Assembly (NCBI GenBank): GCA_963840275.1
Contig: CAWIYK010000002.1
Span: 806,001-870,000, forward strand
Direction of reading: 5' to 3'
From: Actinophytocola sp963840275
GTDB taxonomy: Bacteria; Actinomycetota; Actinomycetes; Mycobacteriales; Pseudonocardiaceae
Length of the DNA stretch: 64,000 bases
The first letter of the stretch is position 1; each line of letters begins with the position of its first letter. Below are positions 41,963-51,931 of the stretch, in pieces. The notes beneath the pieces are model-generated. The model made no database searches. It was not told the origin of the DNA and was given only the letters and a program-made list of their open reading frames with translations. A program made the position numbers and the translations under genes.

Positions 41963-42643
41963 ATGAAGAAGTGGGTAGTCGCGCTGGTCATCGGGGTCGC
42001 GCTGTTGTTGCTCAGCACCGGTGCCAACGTCAACGACAGCACCATCACGTGTGGCAGCGAGATCATGGGTCCCGGCGACACGTGCGAGGAGACCCGGGGC
42101 GGCACCACGGTCGACACGAAGACCTACGCCGAGATGAAGGCCGACGACGAGGCCGCGAAGCGGACGTTCGAGTCGTGGGGCCGGTGGGCCCTGCTCGGTG
42201 GCGGCGCCGTCCTGACGGTGCTGGGCATCTGGGGCATCGTCGTGACGCGCCGCAAGCGCGCGGCGGCGGGTCCGCCGCAGGCTGGCATGCAGCCAGGGAT
42301 GCCGCCCGGCGGTCACCCGCAGGTTCCGAATGGTGGACTGAACCAATATGCGCCGCAGGGGCCGGCGGTGACCGGTCCGCCGCAGCCCGGGTACGCCCCG
42401 CACGGGCCCGTTCAGCAGCAGCCCGGCCGCGCGCCGCAGGGGCCTTCCGGCCCGCCTCCTGGCGGTTTCCCGCAGGGACCTCCCGGGCCGCCGTCCGGTG
42501 GGTTCCCGCGGCAGGGACCCCCGTCCGGGCCTCACGGGTATCCGCGGCAGCAGCCGCCGGCGGGGTATCCGCCGCAGGCGCCGGCACCGCGGCCGCAGTC
42601 CTACCCGCACGACTTCGGGCCGGGTTCCGGTAATCCCGAGTAA
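41963..42643 (+). CDS. Two-helix membrane protein with proline/glycine-rich tail
   Basis: 226 residues. Helix 1 (about 3-19, WVVALVIGVALLLLS), an external loop with two cysteines (CGSEIMGPGDTC) that may form a disulfide, helix 2 (about 73-95) and a cytoplasmic Pro/Gly/Gln-rich tail (GPPSGGFPRQGPPSG) of about 120 residues, probably disordered. Such tails are common in actinobacterial membrane scaffold proteins. No family is recognised. ATG 41963 follows GGGGTCGGAC without a strong Shine-Dalgarno. Confidence 0.72.
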   Translation: MKKWVVALVIGVALLLLSTGANVNDSTITCGSEIMGPGDTCEETRGGTTVDTKTYAEMKADDEAAKRTFESWGRWALLGGGAVLTVLGIWGIVVTRRKRAAAGPPQAGMQPGMPPGGHPQVPNGGLNQYAPQGPAVTGPPQPGYAPHGPVQQQPGRAPQGPSGPPPGGFPQGPPGPPSGGFPRQGPPSGPHGYPRQQPPAGYPPQAPAPRPQSYPHDFGPGSGNPE

Positions 42644-42797
42644 CCCGTTCGGGCACGGATAATCGGGCCCGGCATGATCATTTCGGAATTCCGTCACCCG
42701 TGCGGCCCAATGTGGCCCCGATACCCCACCCATGAATACCCATACCTTCGCCCGAACGGCTGACGTCCGCCGGCATTTGGTGTGAGCCCAGTAAATT

Positions 42798-42835
42798 ACT
42801 ACTTCAGGTAGTCGTATCTTCACCAGAATGGTGAA
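42798..42835. promoter_or_regulatory. Two inverted repeats in the Crp/Fnr regulator promoter
   Basis: ACTAC-TTCAG-GTAGT (42798-42812) and TTCACC-AGAAT-GGTGAA (42819-42835) flank a -10-like TATCTT. They lie 28-65 bp before the ATG in an AT-rich patch and are good candidates for autoregulatory binding sites. Confidence 0.5.
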
Positions 42836-42862
42836 GGGGGAGCTGCCTTGGGGTGGAGATGA

Positions 42863-43561
42863 ATGGGAGACATCGGCGGATCAGCCAACCGTGAGTGGTC
42901 CGAGTCCACTCTGCTGGGTGGGCTCGGAGCTGGGGACCGATCCGCTTTGCTGGCACTGGGAACCGTGGTCGAGTGGGCCAACGGGAAGCGGATCATCGTC
43001 CAGAGCGAGACGAATAACCAGGCATATCTGCTGCTCTCCGGAATAGTCAAGGTCTCCGTGCGTGACGACAACGGACAATCCGCGCTGCTCGGAATCCGCG
43101 TCGCCGGCGACATGGTCGGCGAGATGGCCGCCCTCGACGGCACCCCGCGTTCCGCCGACGTCACGACCAGCGGCGATGTCGAAGCACGCGTGATCGGCGC
43201 CGCCGACCTCCGCGCCGCCGCGCGGCGGCAGCCGGAAATAACCATCGGAATTGCCCAGATGATCAGCAGGCGGCTGCGGTGGGCGAACCGGCGCAGGCTG
43301 GATTTCGCGGCACGGGACCCCGGCGTGCGGATCGCCCGCGTCCTCTACGAGGTGGTGCGCGGCTACGGTGCGCGCAAGCCGACCCACTGGTCCCTCGGCG
43401 TCGCGCTGACGCAGGCCGAGATCGCGTCGCTCGCCGGGGTGAAGCTGCGCACCGCCGAGAAGGAGCTCCAGGCCCTCGAACGCGACGGCGTGCTGATCCG
43501 GCGCTACCGCGAGATACACGTCGGTGAGCTGGACGCACTCCGCGTCAAAGCAAACGGGTAG
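42863..43561 (+). CDS. Crp/Fnr family transcription regulator
   Basis: 232 residues: cyclic-nucleotide-binding-like beta roll (about 15-125; MVGEMAALDGTPRSADVTT resembles the phosphate cassette, with Glu and Arg positions retained), dimer helix (about 130-150) and winged helix-turn-helix (LTQAEIASLAGVKLRTAEKEL, about 182-202). Distinct from the housekeeping Crp at 32.3 kb. ATG 42863 has GGAG 5 bp upstream. It precedes a cyclase-like gene by 87 bp, so regulator and putative nucleotide enzyme may form one signalling unit. Confidence 0.9.
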   Translation: MGDIGGSANREWSESTLLGGLGAGDRSALLALGTVVEWANGKRIIVQSETNNQAYLLLSGIVKVSVRDDNGQSALLGIRVAGDMVGEMAALDGTPRSADVTTSGDVEARVIGAADLRAAARRQPEITIGIAQMISRRLRWANRRRLDFAARDPGVRIARVLYEVVRGYGARKPTHWSLGVALTQAEIASLAGVKLRTAEKELQALERDGVLIRRYREIHVGELDALRVKANG

Positions 43562-43648
43562 ACCAATTCCGCGCCGAGGCGGTTTCTCGTTACGCAACGT
43601 GCTCGATCATAGCTTCACTGTCAGCACGAAGCACTCGGAAGGCCTATC

Positions 43649-44380
43649 GTGGCATCAAATGGACTAGCGCGGCGGCAGCTCTGTGTAGCCGTTGACGCCA
43701 GTGGGTACAGCGCGCTCAGCGACGTTGACCAGCGGGAGGCGCAACGCGGCATCGTCGAGGTGTCAGATGCTGCCGCACGCGCCGCGGGCCTGCGCAGAGA
43801 CACCTGGGTTCGGCAGGGCGCGGGTGACGGCGAGTCCGCGGTGCTCCCGGTCGACGAGCCGGAGGACGTGGTCGTCGACCGGTACGTCCGGGAGCTCGAC
43901 GCCGAGCTGACCAGGTACAACGGCCGGCTGCGCACCGAGCTGCGCCTGCGACTGCGGGTCGCCGTCTACTTCGGTCGGCTGTCCCCGGCCGCCAACGGGC
44001 ACGCCGGCCCGGCGCCGGTCGCGGTCGCGCGCCTGCTCGACTCCGCCGTGCTGCGCGCGGCCCTCGCCGAGGCAGACCGCGCGAACCTGGCGCTGCTCGT
44101 GTCCGAGCAGGTGTACGCGGACACCGTCGCGAGCCTCGCGACCACCCTGCGGCCCGGCGACTTCCGCCGCGTCCGCGTCGAGGTGAAAGGGTTCGCCGAG
44201 AACGCGTGGCTGTGGGTACCGGACCACGACGTGCACGCCATGCGCCTGCCAGAGCCGGATTCGCCGCGGCAGAACCCACCACGCGACACCGACGGCACCA
44301 CCACGGTCACCAGCCACTTCCACAAGCGGGTCGACGCGCCGGGCGCGGTCTTCGGCGTCCAGTTCGATACGGGCCGGTGA
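43649..44380 (+). CDS. Class III nucleotide cyclase-like protein
   Basis: 243 residues from GTG 43649. The metal-binding Asp motifs of class III cyclases are recognisable: VAVDASGYSALSD (first Asp, about residue 16) and GAGDGESAVLP (second, about 59). LRLRVAVYFG aligns with the RxGIHxG strand. The transition-state helix reads VAVARLLDSA instead of VNxAARL, so Asn is missing while Arg remains, and activity may be weak or changed. A Thr-rich tail (HFHKRVDAPGAVFG) ends the protein. Its stop overlaps the next start (GTGA). I rate the family assignment as likely, catalysis as open. Confidence 0.68.
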   Translation: MASNGLARRQLCVAVDASGYSALSDVDQREAQRGIVEVSDAAARAAGLRRDTWVRQGAGDGESAVLPVDEPEDVVVDRYVRELDAELTRYNGRLRTELRLRLRVAVYFGRLSPAANGHAGPAPVAVARLLDSAVLRAALAEADRANLALLVSEQVYADTVASLATTLRPGDFRRVRVEVKGFAENAWLWVPDHDVHAMRLPEPDSPRQNPPRDTDGTTTVTSHFHKRVDAPGAVFGVQFDTGR

Positions 44381-46572
44381 CCGTGTCGGAGGTCGAGGAG
44401 TCGGGGACGGCCGGCCCGGAGAAGCCGGAGAACGCCGAGAAACCCGAGAAACCAGAGGAGCCCGCCGCGCCGCGGCCGCCGGAGCCCGACCCGTGGGACG
44501 GTGCCGCGGAGCTGCGGGACATCCGCAAGGTCTACGTACAGAACAACTTCCACGGCGGAGTGCACGCGGAGCACGGAGTCTTCGGCGCCGGCGGCGGCGA
44601 GCCCATGTCGGCCACCGCCACCGGCCCGATCCCACCGGAGCGCGTCGCCGAGAGCCTGCGCGGCTTCGTGCCGCCCGCCGCGCTCGACGCCGCGCGGACG
44701 GTGTTGCGGCGACACCGGTTCGTGGTGCTCGTCGGGCCGGACGGCGTCGGCAAGCGGGCGCTCGGACTGCACCTGCTGCGGCTCGTGTGCGGGCCGTCGG
44801 CCCCGCTGGTCGCCGCGTCCCCGGCCAAGAGCTTCGGACAGCTCGCCGCCATGGAGCTGGTGGCCGGCACGGGTTACCTCGTCGCCGACCACCTCGGCGC
44901 CGGCGAGGAACCCGCGGTGCGCACGTACGAGGCGGACCGGCTCGCGAGCCTGTGCGTGAACCGGGACACGCACATCGTGCTCACGACCACGTCGAAACGG
45001 CTCGGCGAGCGGTTCCTCGCGCCGTACGCGGTCGCGGTCGGCCCACCGGACCCGGTCGACACCCTGCACAGCCACCTCGGCGACGCCGAGATCGAGCCGG
45101 ACGTGCTCGCGACGGCGGCCGAGCACGTCGGCGGCAGCCGGCAGCCACGCGAGGTCGCGTTGCTGGCCAAGCGCATGATCGCGGACCCGGCGCGAGCGGT
45201 GCAGGCCATGCGGGACGTGCCGGGCGAGCACGTCGCCGAGTGGTTCGACAAGCAGGTGACCATGCGGGAGCTGCTGTCGGTCACGGCGCTCGCGCTCGGC
45301 GGCAGCCAGCCGGAGCCGACCCACGACCTGCTGCTCGACACGCTGCGCGCGCACGCGGAGGCCGTGCGGGAGGACCGCGAGGCCGCCCCGCACGTCCCGT
45401 GGCACGAGGAGGTGCCGAGGCAGCGCGACCGCGACCACCCGCTGGTCACGGTCGCGACCGGCGACGAGCTCGACGACGAGGACGGCTGGCTGTCCGGCCG
45501 CCGGGTGCGCTTCCGCCACGAGGCCTACCGCGAGCGCGTGCTGTTCGAGCTGCACGAGCGGTACGGCAACGAGCTGTGGGCGCCGGTACGCAACTGGCTG
45601 AACGACCTGTGCCGCACCGACCTCGGCATCGAGCTGCAGAGCGAGCTGGCGCGCGCCCTCGCGGTGCTGGCGCGGCTGAACTTCGTGGAGATCCGGGAGC
45701 AGTACCTGTCGTCATGGGCGGCCGGGGACGCGCGGGAACGCGTGACCGCCGCGGGCGTGCTGTGGTTCATGTGCCACGACGACCGCCTGGCGCCGGTCGC
45801 GTTGCGGACCGCGCTCGAGTGGGGACAGGACATGGGCCTGCGTCGCGCGGTGACGTCCGCGCTCGCGCTCGGCGGTCCGCTCGGCATCCGGTTTCCCGAC
45901 GAGGCGATGCAGCGGCTGTGCTTCCTCTCCTTGCGTGCCAAGCGGATCGGCGTCGTGGCGCGGGAGGCCATGGGCGCGCTGTTCGCGGTCGCCGCGGCCG
46001 ACGGCGGAGAGGCGACCGGCCGGGTGCTCGCGACCGTGCGGGCGGAGCTGGCCCGTGCGACGGGCAGACGTGGCGGCGACCCGACGGCCGACTCCTACGT
46101 CACCGCGCAGCTCGACACGGGCACGGACGCCGACGACCCGGACCGCGAGCAGTACGAGCGCGGCTGGACCGGACGCGTCGCCACGGCGGCGCGGTCGATG
46201 GTCCTCGCGCTGCTGTGCGCCGACGACGGTGGCCGCCCGGTCGCCGCGAAGATCCTGCGGACGCAGCCGGAACACGTCGGCCGGCTCGGGGAGCTGTGGG
46301 CCGAGGTGCTGTGCAGCGCCCCGCACCGCCGCGCCGCCATCGACGCGTTGCGCGACACCCTGCGCTCGCTGGAGAACGAGAAGCAGCCGGCGATCGCGGC
46401 GGTCGGCAGGCTCGGCGCGGCCATCCACGCCGCGATGCCGGCGCCGCACCGGCCGCTGCGCACGACCGAGCTGGTCCGCGCGATGACCGGCGACCGCGAC
46501 GACCCGCCGTCGGAGCTTCTCGTCTCCACCCTGCTGACCGCCTTCACCACCGACCGACCCGCACGGAGCTGA
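44377..46572 (+). CDS. Large P-loop protein of a putative signalling/conflict operon
   Basis: 731 residues from GTG 44377. Residues 10-40 are a Glu/Pro/Lys-rich tether, 50-70 a Gly/His motif (VYVQNNFHGGVHAEHG), and 110-300 a P-loop domain (GPDGVGKR, 120-127; VLTTTSKR sensor-like). Arg follows the Walker Lys where Ser/Thr is usual, so nucleotide hydrolysis is uncertain. Residues about 300-731 are helical, HEAT-like (AVTSALALGGPLGIRF). The layout is STAND-like: switch domain plus superhelical sensor. It is coupled to the cyclase-like gene (4 bp overlap) and followed after 3 bp by the next gene. Confidence 0.75.
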   Translation: MTVSEVEESGTAGPEKPENAEKPEKPEEPAAPRPPEPDPWDGAAELRDIRKVYVQNNFHGGVHAEHGVFGAGGGEPMSATATGPIPPERVAESLRGFVPPAALDAARTVLRRHRFVVLVGPDGVGKRALGLHLLRLVCGPSAPLVAASPAKSFGQLAAMELVAGTGYLVADHLGAGEEPAVRTYEADRLASLCVNRDTHIVLTTTSKRLGERFLAPYAVAVGPPDPVDTLHSHLGDAEIEPDVLATAAEHVGGSRQPREVALLAKRMIADPARAVQAMRDVPGEHVAEWFDKQVTMRELLSVTALALGGSQPEPTHDLLLDTLRAHAEAVREDREAAPHVPWHEEVPRQRDRDHPLVTVATGDELDDEDGWLSGRRVRFRHEAYRERVLFELHERYGNELWAPVRNWLNDLCRTDLGIELQSELARALAVLARLNFVEIREQYLSSWAAGDARERVTAAGVLWFMCHDDRLAPVALRTALEWGQDMGLRRAVTSALALGGPLGIRFPDEAMQRLCFLSLRAKRIGVVAREAMGALFAVAAADGGEATGRVLATVRAELARATGRRGGDPTADSYVTAQLDTGTDADDPDREQYERGWTGRVATAARSMVLALLCADDGGRPVAAKILRTQPEHVGRLGELWAEVLCSAPHRRAAIDALRDTLRSLENEKQPAIAAVGRLGAAIHAAMPAPHRPLRTTELVRAMTGDRDDPPSELLVSTLLTAFTTDRPARS

Positions 46573-46575
46573 CTC

Positions 46576-47508
46576 ATGGCAACCACATCCGCCCCCTACC
46601 CCGTCGTCGACGAGCGGCCGCTCGACCCGGCGACCCGCGGCTGGCTCGGCCGCAGCCGCGCACTGCACGACCTGCCGCGCCACCAGCCCGGCACGATCCC
46701 CGTCTTCGAGGTCGACACCGGCTACGTCGCGTTCCACGAGCGGCGCCACCTCGGGCGGCGCGAGGACATCGTGGTGAACGCGATCTCCGTGTCCACTGTG
46801 GACATGCGGCCGAGGACGGTCACCGTCCAGGTGCCGGTGCCCTCGCGCAGCGCGGCCGACGAGTTCGTGCTGCTCGTGGACTTCCGCTGTCAGGTCCGCG
46901 ACGCCGAGGTGGTCGCGGCCGCCGGCACCAGGGACATGGTCGAGCCGCTGCGGCAGTACCTGCGCCGCGACGTCACCCTCACGCAGCTCGGCGTCCGGTA
47001 CACGATCGAGGACATCAACGTCGTGCGCGACGAGCTCGCCAGCCGGGTCGACGCGTACACCCGGCTGCGGGCGCCGCACGTGGACGGCATGGCGATCGCG
47101 CTCGGCGGCGTCCGCGTCGCGACGCCGAAGGACCTCGCCACGCACGAGCGCACCCTGCGCGACGAGCGGTGGCGGCAGAGCAAGGCCGGCCTCGAGAGCT
47201 CGTGGGAGGACCACACCGCCCAGCGGCTGCGCGAGTACGTCGACGGCGGGCCGGACTCGTTGTCCGCGCTCGCGGCCGCACGCGGCGAGCTGGACCTCAA
47301 CGCCGCGGTCGAGCGTGGCTACCGCACGGCGGAGGAGAAGCGACACCAGCTGATCGAGATCCTCAAGTCCATGCCGGCCGAGGAGTGGCACACCATCGCC
47401 GTGGACAGCCAGCGCATCGTCGGCTCGCTGGTCGACGAGCTGACCGGCACCCGGGCCGACCGCCCGGAGCTCGCGAACGGCGGTGAGCGTGGCCAGCTCG
47501 ACTCCTGA
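46576..47508 (+). CDS. Unknown protein, possibly SPFH/band-7-like
   Basis: 310 residues. The middle (about 50-165) has the strand and helix order of SPFH domains (IVVNAISVSTVDMRPRTV, then DEFVLLVDFRCQVRDAEVV), followed by a charged helical part (LATHERTLRDERWRQSKAG). There is no membrane helix of its own, so it may assemble on the DUF4407 membrane protein next door. ATG 46576 starts 3 bp after the P-loop gene and its end overlaps the DUF4407 start by 26 bp. The SPFH assignment is tentative. Confidence 0.6.
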   Translation: MATTSAPYPVVDERPLDPATRGWLGRSRALHDLPRHQPGTIPVFEVDTGYVAFHERRHLGRREDIVVNAISVSTVDMRPRTVTVQVPVPSRSAADEFVLLVDFRCQVRDAEVVAAAGTRDMVEPLRQYLRRDVTLTQLGVRYTIEDINVVRDELASRVDAYTRLRAPHVDGMAIALGGVRVATPKDLATHERTLRDERWRQSKAGLESSWEDHTAQRLREYVDGGPDSLSALAAARGELDLNAAVERGYRTAEEKRHQLIEILKSMPAEEWHTIAVDSQRIVGSLVDELTGTRADRPELANGGERGQLDS

Positions 47509-48874
47509 CGAGTCCGACGACGTGCTCGAGCAGCCGGGCCTCGGCCTGCTGCCGAGCGACCGCCCGGTGAACGAGGAGGATCGGGGGCACCGGGCGGGAC
47601 GGGCGCTGCGGTGGCTGGCCGGTGTCAACGAGGAGCTGCTCGCGTGGGTGCCGGGGGAGCGGCCGAAGTACACCGCGCTCGGCGGTGTCGTCCTCGGCAC
47701 GGCCACCATCGCGGCGTTCTCCATGGCGATGGCGCTGACCGAGGTGCTCGGCGGGTTCCACGTGCTGAGCCTGCTGCCCGTGTTGATCTGGGGTGTGTTC
47801 ATCGCGAACCTCGACCGCTGGCTGGTGTCCAGCTCCAACGGCGGCCGCTGGGGCCGACGCGCCGGGCTGTTGCTGCCGCGGCTCGCGCTGGCCTTCGCGT
47901 TCGGGGTGGTGATCGCGGAACCGTTGGTGCTGCGGGTGTTCGAGACGGCCGTCGAGGAGCACGTCAACAAGGAGCGGGCGGCGGAGGTGACGGCGGTGGA
48001 GAGCGCGTTCACCCGCTGCAACCCGGCGCCGACCGCCGACGAGGAGACGGTCGCGGCGGCACGCGGGCCCGCCTGCGACGGGTACCGCCTCGGCCTGCGG
48101 TCGGAGTTCGCGGCGGTCCAGGAGGACCTGACGGCCAAGCGGGCGACCGAACAGTCGCTGCTTCAGACCATCCAGACCGAGAGCGTCGAGCAGGCGCGGC
48201 GGGACACCCTCGCCAGCAACGAGTGCTCCGGCACCCCGGGCCCCGGCACCACCGGCCAGCGCGGTCGCGGCGCGGAGTGCGAGACGCGAGAGGCGGAGGC
48301 CGCCGCCTACCGGGAGTCGCACCCGGTCGCCGAGCACGAGCGGCAGCTCCGCGAGCTACGGGCCGACATCGGCGAGCTGGAGGGTCGGCTCAGCTCGACG
48401 CAGCAGGACTCCGGGAAGGTCCGCGCGGACGCCATCGCGGCGAAGGTGGGGGAGGTGCGGGCGAGCCACGGCTCGATCGGCCTGCTGGAACGGTTCGCCG
48501 CGCTGGACGAGCTGACCGCCGACAACGCGTTCCTCACGGCGGCCACGTGGTTCATCCGGCTGTTCTTCATCGCCATCGACTGCCTGCCGGTGCTGGTGAA
48601 GTTCATCAGCGGCACCAGCCGCTACGACGAGCTCGTCGAGCTGCACTCGCACACCGCGCGGAAGGTGTACGGGCAGAGCATCCGCACGATGGAGGGCGCG
48701 CTGGTCGCGGACCTGCGCGGTCGCCAGCACCAGACGGACAACGAGGCCGACATGGTCCGCTCCCGCACCGACCACGACCGCCGCGTGCAAGAGGCGCAGC
48801 TCGACGTCGACCTGGACCAACAGATCGGCGTGCTGGCACAACAGCTGCGCAGCAGGCAGGGGAGCTACCCGTAG
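47483..48874 (+). CDS. DUF4407 membrane protein
   Basis: 463 residues. Three membrane helices near the N-terminus (about 65-85, 92-110, 128-152) with the family motif YTALGGVVLGTATIAAFSM and IANLDRWLV, a long extracellular or periplasmic-side coiled coil (about 160-350, with cysteines CNPAP, ACDGY, ECSGT, ECET), a fourth helix (about 360-385) and a charged tail. DUF4407 proteins are uncharacterised. It closes the operon, and a perfect terminator follows 4 bp after the stop. Probably the membrane platform or sensor of the system. Confidence 0.85.
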   Translation: MSVASSTPDESDDVLEQPGLGLLPSDRPVNEEDRGHRAGRALRWLAGVNEELLAWVPGERPKYTALGGVVLGTATIAAFSMAMALTEVLGGFHVLSLLPVLIWGVFIANLDRWLVSSSNGGRWGRRAGLLLPRLALAFAFGVVIAEPLVLRVFETAVEEHVNKERAAEVTAVESAFTRCNPAPTADEETVAAARGPACDGYRLGLRSEFAAVQEDLTAKRATEQSLLQTIQTESVEQARRDTLASNECSGTPGPGTTGQRGRGAECETREAEAAAYRESHPVAEHERQLRELRADIGELEGRLSSTQQDSGKVRADAIAAKVGEVRASHGSIGLLERFAALDELTADNAFLTAATWFIRLFFIAIDCLPVLVKFISGTSRYDELVELHSHTARKVYGQSIRTMEGALVADLRGRQHQTDNEADMVRSRTDHDRRVQEAQLDVDLDQQIGVLAQQLRSRQGSYP

Positions 48875-48878
48875 ACGA

Positions 48879-48910
48879 CGACGGGCCGCGGTCATCGCCG
48901 CGGCCCGTCG
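48879..48910. terminator. Bidirectional terminator
   Basis: Perfect 13 bp stem CGACGGGCCGCGG / CCGCGGCCCGTCG with a 6 nt loop, between the DUF4407 gene and the convergent acs gene. Confidence 0.9.
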
Positions 48911-48927
48911 CCGGTCTCACTCGGCTG

Positions 48928-50916
<1,989 letters not shown>

Positions 50917-51039
50917 GATGCGGATCCTCCTCGACCCAGGGGGTGTATGCCATGACGGTAGTGCTCTATCACGCCTGGCGACAGGACGTACAGAGGTCTG
51001 GACCACTGAACTGGGCCGCCACGTACGGTTGTCACCCGG

Positions 51040-51045
51040 TAGGGT
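51040..51045 (+). promoter_or_regulatory. -10 element of the Fic-like gene
   Basis: TAGGGT ends 7 bp before GTG 51053; the transcript should be leaderless. Confidence 0.45.
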
Positions 51046-51052
51046 CCGGCCC

Positions 51053-51784
51053 GTGACTGACCCCCTGGCGCCGCTGCTCGGACTGCCCGGAGTCGAGGAC
51101 GCGGTGGCCGCCGCGCGCGAGGCGGTGGACGCGGTGCACGGCCACCCGGCGAACCGGCGGGGCTGGCCGGCGACCGCGGCCGAGGCGTCCGTGCGTGCCG
51201 CCCGCGCCTCGGCGGCCCTGGACGGGGGCGACGCGGAGATCCCGGCGGCCGGCGAGGTCGACGAGCCGCACCTGGCCGGCGCGCTACGCATCGCCGAGTC
51301 GATCGGCCCGCTCCTGCCGACGTGGCAGCGTGCGCCGCTGCAGGCGCTCGCCCGTCTCCACGTGCTGGCCGCGACCGACCTCGTCGAGGACGACCTCCTC
51401 GGCCGGCCGAGGGAGGCACGCGCGGTGTCGCGGCGCCTCGACATCCTGGCGGAGCTGGTCGCCGGCGGCACGTCGGTGCCGGGTCCGGTGCTGACCGCGA
51501 TCGTGCACGGCGAGCTGCTCGCACTGCGGCCCTTCAGTGCCGCCAACGGCGTGGTCGCCAGGGCCGCGGCCCGGCTGTCGATGATCGCCACCGGCCTCGA
51601 CCCGAAGGGCCTGATCGTGCCGGAGGTCTTCTGCCTGCGCCGCTCGGACCGCTACGCGGCGGCCGCCGCGGCGTTCGCGCAAGGCGGCGACGGCCTGACC
51701 GAGTGGCTCCTGTTCTCCTGCGAGGCCATCGAAGCGGGCGCCCGCGAGGCGACGAGCATCGCGGAGTCTGCGCTCACCGGCTGA
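51053..51784 (+). CDS. Fic-fold protein with degenerate catalytic motif
   Basis: 243 residues. A helical fold similar to Fic (AMP-transferase) proteins, with the stretch ELLALRPFSAANGVVARAAARL (about 152-173). The active-site consensus HPFxxGNGRxxR has Arg in place of the catalytic His and ANGVVAR for GNGRxxR, so AMPylation is unlikely; phosphate binding may be lost too. It could be a ligand-binding derivative. GTG 51053 is probably leaderless. A perfect terminator follows 92 bp beyond the stop, shared with murQ. Confidence 0.75.
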   Translation: MTDPLAPLLGLPGVEDAVAAAREAVDAVHGHPANRRGWPATAAEASVRAARASAALDGGDAEIPAAGEVDEPHLAGALRIAESIGPLLPTWQRAPLQALARLHVLAATDLVEDDLLGRPREARAVSRRLDILAELVAGGTSVPGPVLTAIVHGELLALRPFSAANGVVARAAARLSMIATGLDPKGLIVPEVFCLRRSDRYAAAAAAFAQGGDGLTEWLLFSCEAIEAGAREATSIAESALTG

Positions 51785-51875
51785 CCTGCGCGTTCAGGAG
51801 AAGTCGAGCGATACTCGGGTGGGCACGAGCACCCTCGGAGAGGCGAGTACCCCTTCCTCGCCGTAGTGGGATCCC

Positions 51876-51906
51876 GGTGGGCCGAGAACCTAGCGCTCGG
51901 CCCACC
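51876..51906. terminator. Bidirectional terminator
   Basis: Perfect 11 bp stem GGTGGGCCGAG / CTCGGCCCACC with a 9 nt loop between the convergent Fic-like and murQ genes. Confidence 0.85.
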
Positions 51907-51931
51907 ATCCCCCTCAGTTTTCTGGCCGCGC

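Noticed and set aside
28766..46803. GTCCACTGTGGAC palindrome present near 28768 and 46793
   Set aside because: Both copies are inside genes and encode Ser-Thr-Val-Asp in different contexts; two occurrences do not support a binding-site function.
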